DNA of 41,122 nucleotides from contig BHEP01000022.1 in the NCBI GenBank assembly GCA_003851245.1, forward strand, positions 1-41,122, read 5' to 3'. Under the pieces are notes generated by a model that saw only the letters and a program-made list of their open reading frames with translations, was not told the DNA's origin and did not search any database. The position numbers were made by a program, and so were the translations under genes. Below, piece by piece: positions 34,401 to 41,122 of the stretch. Origin of the DNA: Bacteroidales bacterium. Lineage in GTDB: Bacteria > Bacteroidota > Bacteroidia > Bacteroidales > Azobacteroidaceae. The first letter of the stretch is position 1, and every line of letters starts with the position of its first letter.

Positions 34401-35802
34401 TAGTACGCCCAGCTTGGCGATTATTTTTTGACGGTTTTAAGGTAAGATTATCACCTAGATCATTGCGATAGCGATCGGCAATTTCCATCAATCGTGCTGC
34501 TACCAGCGGATAATGTGCTATTACATCGTAGCGTTCGCCAGGATCTCGGCGAAGATCATAGAGTTCGCAGGTAGTAATATCTCTTGTCACCAACTTACCA
34601 GGCATACCATCATCGCCAGGAGCATAGGCTCCATAGGTAACATATTTGTGTGGGAAAACGAGTTTGAACATGCCATCGGTCACCGCTTCCAAATCGTTTT
34701 TATTGTAATAATAGACAAAGGACTCTCGTGGGTTTGCATCCATATCTCCCTTTATGAGAGGGAGTAGGCTTACGCCATCAATTTTTAGTTTGGGCAATGC
34801 GGCACCGCTTATTTCGGCCAAGGTAGGAAATAGGTCGATGTTGGATGCCAGCTTATTGCTTACTGTTCCCGCCTTTGTCTTGCCTTTCCAATACATGATA
34901 CAGGGCACGCGGTTGCCCCCATCGAAGGTGGTTGCTTTGGCTTCTCTGAGTCCTGCTGCCGAACCAGCATGGTTACCATAATTGGCCCATGGTCCATTGT
35001 CGGAAGTTAGTATCACAAGTGTATTTTCGTCCAATCCCAGTTGCTGCAGGGTTTTCAATACCTGACCTACGCTCCAGTCTATTTCCATCATCACATCGCC
35101 AAACAAACCTTGTTCGCTTTTCCCCTTAAATTTGTCGGAAACCGCCAGTGGCACATGCGGCATAGAATGAGCCAGATATAGAAAGAATGGTTTGTCTTTG
35201 TTTGTTTTTATAAAATTTACGGCTCGATCGGTATAATCGGTCGTAAATTGGGTTTGATCGGTGTTGTATCCCACTACCTTATTGCCTTCGATGGTAGGTA
35301 AATCGCCAAATTTGAAAGAGGCATTCTGTGGATGGTGCAGCCACATATCATTTGAATATGGCAATCCATAATACTCATCGAAGCCATTTTGAAGGGGCAA
35401 AAACTGATGTGCATCACCCAAATGCCATTTGCCAAAGATGGCGGTTTTATAGCCTTTTTGTTTCAATAATTCGCCCATCGTCATTTCATCGGGATGAATA
35501 CCAAAGTCGGAACCAGGCCCTGGGGCTCCTGCAAATCCTACTCTATTGGGGTAGCAGCCAGTGAGTAGTCCCGCACGTGAGGCTCCACTGATGGCTTGCC
35601 CCACGAGGAAGTGCGAAAAGCGAACGCCATCGGCCGCCATTTTGTCGATGTGTGGGGTGGTATATCCATATGCTCCATTGTGCGAAAAGTCGCCATAGCC
35701 TACATCGTCGAGGTTGATGACAACAAAATTGGTGGGCGTGGAGGGCAAAGCCGTGTAGGCTAGGGGGGCTGCTAGAGCCAATAATGTAATTTTTTTATAC
35801 AT
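34387..35802 (-). CDS. Serine-type sulfatase B (arylsulfatase-like), exported
   Basis: The 471-residue formylglycine sulfatase has the core motif Ser72-Gly-Ala-Ser-Arg76 (ISGASRAGLLTGCYPNRVG), with Ala where many members have Pro, a variation tolerated in the family. Metal ligands Asp32-Asp33 (INLDDVGYGD) and LTSDNGPWANYG are present, as is AIFGKWHLGD. A signal peptide (about 1-20) predicts a periplasmic enzyme. Sequence differences from sulfatase A suggest a different sulfate position or sugar, so the two may act in sequence. It is transcribed after SusD 4 with a 122-bp gap holding a 7-bp inverted repeat (AAGGGCT/AGCCCTT). Confidence 0.92.
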   Translation of the reverse strand: MYKKITLLALAAPLAYTALPSTPTNFVVINLDDVGYGDFSHNGAYGYTTPHIDKMAADGVRFSHFLVGQAISGASRAGLLTGCYPNRVGFAGAPGPGSDFGIHPDEMTMGELLKQKGYKTAIFGKWHLGDAHQFLPLQNGFDEYYGLPYSNDMWLHHPQNASFKFGDLPTIEGNKVVGYNTDQTQFTTDYTDRAVNFIKTNKDKPFFLYLAHSMPHVPLAVSDKFKGKSEQGLFGDVMMEIDWSVGQVLKTLQQLGLDENTLVILTSDNGPWANYGNHAGSAAGLREAKATTFDGGNRVPCIMYWKGKTKAGTVSNKLASNIDLFPTLAEISGAALPKLKIDGVSLLPLIKGDMDANPRESFVYYYNKNDLEAVTDGMFKLVFPHKYVTYGAYAPGDDGMPGKLVTRDITTCELYDLRRDPGERYDVIAHYPLVAARLMEIADRYRNDLGDNLTLKPSKNNRQAGRTKDYK

Positions 35803-35924
35803 AAGTCATATTTTTAAGGGCTCTATCAAGTGCTTTTTCTTCCTTGTATGCGGGATGAAAACTTAGCCATATTTTTAGAAGCCCTTTTATTATTTATTCA
35901 ATTCAAAACTCATTTTAAAATTTA

Positions 35925-37451
35925 TTACTTCCATTTTGGATTTTGAGCCAAGTTTGGATTTAGCACCGTCTGATTGTGGGGTATTGGCCATAAGTAATCG
36001 CGTTCGGGGTCAAACGATCGAGAAGCGATAGCTATACCTGTAGCATTGTGTACCAGTGCTTTATTTTCTATTTGGGCTGTTTTCCATCGGAGTATATCTG
36101 AATAGTATAAACCCTCCATAGCCAGCTCGATACGGCGTTCGAGACGAATCACATTGCGCATTTGCTCTTTTGTCAAACCTATCGGCACATTGGGCATATT
36201 GACAGATGTACGGCTCCGTATCTTGTTGAGTGCGTCATATACCGATTGGTCGGGACCTAAATCCTCATTTCTAGCTTCGGCGTAAGTTAGTAATATTTCT
36301 GCAAAACGAATAACAATTGGGTTGAAATTAGACTTATTTTGATCAATTACAGGAATTGACACATCATCTTGGTAGGTGGTATACTTCTTATTTCCAAAAC
36401 CTGTGGTTACAACATCGCTGGGCTGTGTTATTTTACCATTGTACATATAGCCCACGCATCGGATTGATTGATGAAGACGCGGGTCTCTATTTTCATAGGG
36501 CTTGGCTGGGTCAAATAGTGGCGATTCACTTATGCTCTTTCCATCTATCATCAGGTATTTGTCGACAAGTTCTTTCAATGGTGCTGGACGATTTAGCACA
36601 TACATATCATGATCGTAATTGGTTGTAAAATCGGGCGTATGAAACTCTACATTAAAAATAACCTCTTTGTTGTACTTATTGCCTGCACTAAAAAACGAGC
36701 GGTAGTTGTCGAACAAATCATATTGATTTAGATCCATCGTTTGCTGTGCTGTTGAGGCTGCCTGTTCCCATCTTTGGTTATACAGTAGCACCCTTGCTTT
36801 GAGCGACAATGCAGCTCCCTTGCTTATGCGTCCAAGATCGCTACCGCTGTACGAATTGGGCAACAATGTGGCGGCAGTACTTAGGTCTTCCAATATTTGA
36901 TTAACGACCTCTTCTTTGGTATTGCGGGGCAATGTAGCCTGCTGTGCATTGGGAGCAGAAAGGATGAGGGGTACTCCACCAAATTTATCAACCAAGGATT
37001 GGTAATAAAACGCACGCAAGAATAAGGCTTCGCCTTTTATGCGCTCTTTGAGTTTATCGTCCATCTTTACAGCATCTATTTTATCCATAAAAGTATTGGT
37101 GCGCCCTATACCCGTATAAGCTGATTTCCATAAGTAGGCAACCAGCATGGATGTAGGAGTATGCACTCCCTTGGATATGGCATCTGTACCATTGGCTTCA
37201 TTGTATGCCATTGCATTGGAGGTAATCATATCGAACTCGAAGAATAGAGGGCCCTGTCCCTTATAATATGGATACAAGGCATTGTAACATCCACTCAATC
37301 CAGCCTGGGCATGCTCCTGCGTTTTCCAAAAAGTGTTTGCCGAATATTGGTCAGAGGGATTCAGGTCTAGCATACTATCGCAGGAGTGAAAGATGGATAG
37401 TGAACAAATAAGTGCCAATGCTATGGCCGCCATTCTATTTATATTTTTCAT
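35925..37451 (-). CDS. SusD/RagB outer membrane lipoprotein 4
   Basis: The 508-residue lipoprotein has Cys24 (SIFHSC) and then DSMLDLNPSDQYSANTFWKT. Family signatures are FLRAFYYQSLVDKFGGVPLI, IRFAEILLTYAEARNEDLG, RLERRIELAMEGLYYSDILR and a C-terminal LWPIPHNQTVLNPNLAQNPKW. It forms the lid of SusC 4, whose gene ends 10 bp upstream. Position ahead of two sulfatases indicates capture of a sulfated oligosaccharide, such as a mucin, glycosaminoglycan or algal glycan; which one cannot be told. Confidence 0.94.
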   Translation of the reverse strand: MKNINRMAAIALALICSLSIFHSCDSMLDLNPSDQYSANTFWKTQEHAQAGLSGCYNALYPYYKGQGPLFFEFDMITSNAMAYNEANGTDAISKGVHTPTSMLVAYLWKSAYTGIGRTNTFMDKIDAVKMDDKLKERIKGEALFLRAFYYQSLVDKFGGVPLILSAPNAQQATLPRNTKEEVVNQILEDLSTAATLLPNSYSGSDLGRISKGAALSLKARVLLYNQRWEQAASTAQQTMDLNQYDLFDNYRSFFSAGNKYNKEVIFNVEFHTPDFTTNYDHDMYVLNRPAPLKELVDKYLMIDGKSISESPLFDPAKPYENRDPRLHQSIRCVGYMYNGKITQPSDVVTTGFGNKKYTTYQDDVSIPVIDQNKSNFNPIVIRFAEILLTYAEARNEDLGPDQSVYDALNKIRSRTSVNMPNVPIGLTKEQMRNVIRLERRIELAMEGLYYSDILRWKTAQIENKALVHNATGIAIASRSFDPERDYLWPIPHNQTVLNPNLAQNPKWK

Positions 37452-37461
37452 AACTATATAT

Positions 37462-40400
37462 TTAAAAAGTAAGATTAATACCTGTTGTATAGCTCTTTAA
37501 TGAGGGATACTCGTACCATGTAGAGCTTTTTACATCCTTTTCGGGGTCGAATTGGTTCATTGGCGAAAAAGTAAGTAGATTAGCTCCATTTACAAATACG
37601 CGCAGAGCTTTTATCACTGGCACTTTTCGTTTAAGAAAAGAGACTGGCACATTGTAGGTCAGTTGTATATTTTTCATCCGCAGATAAGAGGCATCTCTAA
37701 GCCAGAAATCGTTGAGTCTAAAATTTTCATTTTGGCTGCCCTCATAGGTGGTTAGAATGGGTAGAGTTGCACTACTTCCTCTTTCAGGAGTCCATGCTTC
37801 GGTAAGCCACTCGGTAGGGAGTCCACAGCCAAACCAGAAAGGTATAGCTGCAATGCGGTCGCTATACGTACTCACATTTGTTACCCCCTGAAAGAAGGCG
37901 TGGAGGTCAAAATTTTTGTACGACATATTTAATCCGAAGGTGTATGTAAATGAGGGAATTACACCTCCTACTATTTGGCGGTCATCTTCGGTTATCTTCC
38001 CATCTTGGTTGGTATCTGCAAATTTGATGTACCCAGGTTTTGTATTGGCACTTTGAAAGGGGCTATTGTCTATTTCTTCTTGCGACTGAAAAATACCTTC
38101 GGCATGTAGCATATAATAAGAATCTATAGCTTGTCCTTCTTGCAATATAAACATACCATCGATGATTGTTTGCCCTTTGAGGTCTACAATTTCATTTTTA
38201 AGGAAGGTCATATTGCCTGTTATTCCATAATGAAAATCGCTGATATTGTTTCGATACGACAAACCTATTTCTAAGCCCTTGTTGTCGACGGTGCCAATAT
38301 TGCGTATTGGCCCTTCGAGCGATCCTACCTGATCGGGTAGGGATACGGGACGCAGAATATCGGAGGTACGCTTGTAAAACAATTCGGCAGAAAGCTCTAA
38401 GGCTCCTTTGAAGAGTGCAAGGTCTAAGCCGATGTTGGTCATTGTGGTGGTTTCCCAGGTAATGTCAGGATCGCTATAGGCAGTAACAGCAGCACCAGGA
38501 GTCATATTTCCATTGAAGGGGTAGTTCTGTCCTAGTTGTATGAGGTCTACATATCTGAATAGGCTGATGCGTTCGTTGCCAAGTTGCCCCCAGGAGGCTC
38601 TCAATTTCAGATTTTGCATCCAGTCTATTTCTTTTACGGAGCTTTCTTCGCCAATACGCCATCCTGCCGAGAATGAGGGGAAAATACCCCAGCGATTTCC
38701 TTTTGCGAAGCGCGAAGAGCCATCATACCTGAAGTTTGCCTCTAGGAGGTATTTATCTCTAAAGTCATAATTTACTCGACCAAATGTAGACATAAGGATG
38801 GAGCGTTTTGAGGTGCCTCCGACCACTGCATTTGTCGATCCAGCATCCAATTCGGTAAGTGTGTTTCCCAAAAATCCTTCGCGTTGCGAATAGAAGTTGG
38901 AATCGTAAAAATTCTCATAACTAACTCCTCCTAGGGCTTTTATGCTATGGTTTTCATTGAGCTTATGTTCCCATCCAAGGGTACTAAACACGGTGGCATT
39001 GAGATTATTTTCGTCTGTTTTTCTTGCCTTGCGTGGATTGCCTGCAAAGTCGATGCGTAGCTCTTCCATTGTTTTTACCTGATATTCAAAAACGGTGGGG
39101 ATGAATAGGGAGTTCACATAATCATACTTGTTGAGTCCAACACTTAGGCGGTAATTGAGATTGTATGGCAGCTTGTACTCTGCCGACAAATTGGCTAATA
39201 TATGTTGTTTTTTGCTTTCATTTTGTCCTTCATCGGCCAATGCCAAGGGATGTCGGTATACATTGTGTCCAGGAGTTCGGATAAATGTATTTGCGTAGCG
39301 TCCATCGGATAGGTAAGTGGGGTGAAAGGCTTGTGCCTTATAGGTCATTTCTACCAAGTTGTAGATACCCGCGGCAGGTTCGTTAAATACATTGTAATTG
39401 ATGCTCAAATTACTGCCTATTGTTAGTCTGCTATTTATTTTTGCGCTAGCATTGAATGCCAGGCTTGTTTTGGAGGCATCCGTACCACGTAGCACCCCCT
39501 TTTGATCATTGTATCCCAGCGAAAGTGAGTAAGTATATTTCTCGTCTCCTCCAGAGAATCGTAGGTTGTGTTCCATCATAAAGGCATCTTTGTACATGAT
39601 GTCCAACCAGTTGTTGCGAGGATAAGTGTATGGATCCTGTGTAATGCCCAGTTGGTATTCATTGATGAGTGATTGCGGGTAGTCGACCGTTAATCGTCCT
39701 TCGTTTCGTTGTGCTTCGTTTCGTTTTTCCATAAACACTATTGGATCGTAGACCATATCGGGAAGGTAGGTGGGTTTCTGTGTGCCGAAGTAGTTGTTGT
39801 ATTCGGCAACAAAGCCTCCTTTTTTACCGCTTTTGGTGGTAACGAGGATCACGCCATTGGCAGCTCTTGAGCCATATATTGCTGATGATGCGGCATCTTT
39901 AAGCACTGATACACTTTCGATATCATTTGGGTTTACTGCATCTAGGGGAAACTCAATGCCATCGACCAGTACCAAGGGATCATTATTGTTGAGCGTTCCC
40001 TGTCCTCTGATGCGGATTGTTGCGGCATCTTTCCCTGGTTGTCCTCCAGCCTGATTGACATACAGTCCTTGAATACCTTGCAATGCCTGTGTAGAGTTGG
40101 TTATGGGGCGGTTTGCCAAAGCTTTGGCATCGATGGTAGATATTGAGCCAGTGAGATTAACCTTTTTTTGTGTTCCGTAGCCAATTACCACCACCTCATC
40201 CAAGGCTTGCGTGTCTTCCGAGAGGCGAATATTGAGCACTGATTTTCCCGCGATGGCTAGTTCCTGGTTGTTATATCCCAGATAAGAGATTACAAGTCTG
40301 GAATCTGAGGGAGCCTCTATTGAAAATCGCCCATCGATGTCTGTTACCGTTCCTATTTTTGTGCCTTTCACCACTACGCTGGCTCCGATAACGGGTTCTC

Positions 40401-40848
40401 CATTATCATCGGATATTACTCCAGTTATTTTAGGATCGTTTTTTCCTTGACTTACATCCTGTTGTATCTCATTGCTGTCTTTTTTTTTCATCAGTATGAT
40501 ATTCTTGCCTTCCAAGGCATAATCAATATCCGTATTTTGAAAAATGGTGTTCAAGACCTCTGCAAGCGTTTTATTGCTGGCACTGATGGTCATTTTCTTG
40601 CCCAAATCTATCTCTGTCTGGTTGTATACAAAGAGATACTCGGTTTGGTTTTCGATATTTGATAGAATCTCCTTAAATGTTGAGGCTTTTGCTTCAATCG
40701 AAACCTTTGCCTCCTGCGAGGCGGCTTCGTTGGCAAATGATCCTGTGATAAATAAAAACAGCATTAAAAAGGCTAATTTCATAAGTCTAAATATTGGTTT
40801 AGTTTTTTTTAACAAGGCGTACTTGTCTCTTTCTGAAATATTTTTCAT
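37462..40848 (-). CDS. SusC/RagA TonB-linked outer membrane transporter 4 (with STN domain)
   Basis: The 1128-residue transporter has a long N-terminus with signal anchor (about 15-45), an STN domain (about 47-117), carboxypeptidase-D-like domain (about 139-215, ITGVISDDNGEPVIGASVVV), TonB box LDEVVVIGYGTQKKVNLTG, plug with VLKDAASSAIYGSRAANGVI and an intact barrel ending SYTTGINLTF. The STN domain and the FecR gene just upstream imply substrate-triggered induction. Its TonB-box and plug motifs are closest to SusC 3 among the four, so the two share a subgroup. An alternative start a few codons downstream (Met23) would give a more conventional signal peptide. Confidence 0.94.
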   Translation of the reverse strand: MKNISERDKYALLKKTKPIFRLMKLAFLMLFLFITGSFANEAASQEAKVSIEAKASTFKEILSNIENQTEYLFVYNQTEIDLGKKMTISASNKTLAEVLNTIFQNTDIDYALEGKNIILMKKKDSNEIQQDVSQGKNDPKITGVISDDNGEPVIGASVVVKGTKIGTVTDIDGRFSIEAPSDSRLVISYLGYNNQELAIAGKSVLNIRLSEDTQALDEVVVIGYGTQKKVNLTGSISTIDAKALANRPITNSTQALQGIQGLYVNQAGGQPGKDAATIRIRGQGTLNNNDPLVLVDGIEFPLDAVNPNDIESVSVLKDAASSAIYGSRAANGVILVTTKSGKKGGFVAEYNNYFGTQKPTYLPDMVYDPIVFMEKRNEAQRNEGRLTVDYPQSLINEYQLGITQDPYTYPRNNWLDIMYKDAFMMEHNLRFSGGDEKYTYSLSLGYNDQKGVLRGTDASKTSLAFNASAKINSRLTIGSNLSINYNVFNEPAAGIYNLVEMTYKAQAFHPTYLSDGRYANTFIRTPGHNVYRHPLALADEGQNESKKQHILANLSAEYKLPYNLNYRLSVGLNKYDYVNSLFIPTVFEYQVKTMEELRIDFAGNPRKARKTDENNLNATVFSTLGWEHKLNENHSIKALGGVSYENFYDSNFYSQREGFLGNTLTELDAGSTNAVVGGTSKRSILMSTFGRVNYDFRDKYLLEANFRYDGSSRFAKGNRWGIFPSFSAGWRIGEESSVKEIDWMQNLKLRASWGQLGNERISLFRYVDLIQLGQNYPFNGNMTPGAAVTAYSDPDITWETTTMTNIGLDLALFKGALELSAELFYKRTSDILRPVSLPDQVGSLEGPIRNIGTVDNKGLEIGLSYRNNISDFHYGITGNMTFLKNEIVDLKGQTIIDGMFILQEGQAIDSYYMLHAEGIFQSQEEIDNSPFQSANTKPGYIKFADTNQDGKITEDDRQIVGGVIPSFTYTFGLNMSYKNFDLHAFFQGVTNVSTYSDRIAAIPFWFGCGLPTEWLTEAWTPERGSSATLPILTTYEGSQNENFRLNDFWLRDASYLRMKNIQLTYNVPVSFLKRKVPVIKALRVFVNGANLLTFSPMNQFDPEKDVKSSTWYEYPSLKSYTTGINLTF

Positions 40849-40912
40849 AAATTTACATTCTTTTATTAGTTCGTACTAAGTTTAACTCACTTTTATGGTA
40901 CCGAATTTTTCC

Positions 40913-40940
40913 ATGGGAGAACGTTGGCGCGTTCTCCCAT
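40913..40940. repeat. 11-bp perfect inverted repeat between FecR and SusC 4
   Basis: ATGGGAGAACG (40913-40923) and CGTTCTCCCAT (40930-40940) flank a 6-base loop. The T-rich exit (TTTTTATTTTT) is on the plus strand, opposite to the genes. It could end antisense transcription, or act as an RNA-stability or processing hairpin in the FecR-SusC message. Confidence 0.6.
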
Positions 40941-41001
40941 TTTTATTTTTCCTTACATACTCTAAATCATAGGCAGATGGGTTTATTGTTAATAAATGTA
41001 T

Positions 41002-41122
41002 TTATTGGATGGTAATAATGTTGCTTTCATCATCTTTCTCATAGGAGAACTTATCTTTTCTCTGAAATACTTTTAGGATATGCTCAATGCCATCTTTGGT
41101 TCTAAATTTTCCAGTATACTTC
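41002..41122 (-). CDS. FecR-family anti-sigma factor, C-terminal end (runs off the window)
   Basis: Reading minus from the window edge, the frame gives KYTGKFRTKDGIEHILKVFQ and then RKDKFSYEKDDESNIITIQ before a TAA at 41002-41004. This matches the C-terminal DUF4974-type domain of FecR anti-sigma factors (compare YRFTGTFEKRQLFQILNYLK in FecR 1). It lies 153 bp upstream of SusC 4, which carries the STN domain that would signal to it. The rest of the gene and any sigma partner lie beyond the window. Confidence 0.8.
   Translation of the reverse strand, partial: KYTGKFRTKDGIEHILKVFQRKDKFSYEKDDESNIITIQ

Overview
The window reads as an accessory, glycan-uptake-rich stretch of a low-GC Bacteroidales chromosome. 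Four SusC/SusD outer-membrane pairs, FecR-type anti-sigma factors with ECF sigma factors, serine-type sulfatases, a Bacteroidetes-style extended ManA and TTTG-N20-TAnnTTT-like promoters all point to Bacteroidota. Species cannot be named from this sequence. No rRNA, tRNA, CRISPR array or complete phage was seen.

Layout, left to right. (1) 74-1121: decayed insertion sequences, an IS3-type orfA cut short by an internally deleted IS1634/IS4-like element with intact 14-bp ends. (2) 1202-8145: anti-sigma FecR, SusC, SusD, hairpin, ECF sigma. (3) 8188-10759 (minus): GntR/UTRA repressor and an OLD-like ATPase/nuclease. (4) 11107-15125: an operon of extended mannose-6-phosphate isomerase, MFS sugar transporter and ROK sugar kinase, which together would import a hexose such as mannose, phosphorylate it and convert it to fructose-6-phosphate. 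(5) About 15140-15450: relic of an ISAzo13-type transposase. (6) 15780-22784: a second FecR, SusC, SusD, hairpin, ECF sigma set. (7) 23303-27986: a third SusC/SusD pair whose SusC is split by one in-frame stop. (8) 28213-32752: cytoplasmic glycogen operon of debranching enzyme, GT4 glycosyltransferase and GH57 protein. (9) 32795-41122 (minus): a sulfated-glycan utilisation locus of FecR (partial), SusC, SusD and two sulfatases.

Two regulatory logics are visible. SusC proteins 1, 2 and 4 carry an N-terminal STN signalling domain and sit directly downstream of FecR, so they fit trans-envelope SusC-FecR-ECF sigma signalling. SusC 3 lacks the STN domain and has no FecR. In both complete cassettes the sigma gene lies after SusD, behind a strong hairpin, rather than ahead of FecR as is usual, and in both cases an IS relic lies upstream of FecR.

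I found no clear new multi-gene system. The best leads are the repeated FecR-SusC-SusD-sigma order with inverted repeats ahead of each sigma gene, the single-base nonsense codon in SusC 3, the 14-bp tandem repeats that make up both intergenic gaps around one sulfatase gene, the loss of the expected catalytic Asp in the GH57 protein, and the nested IS relic.
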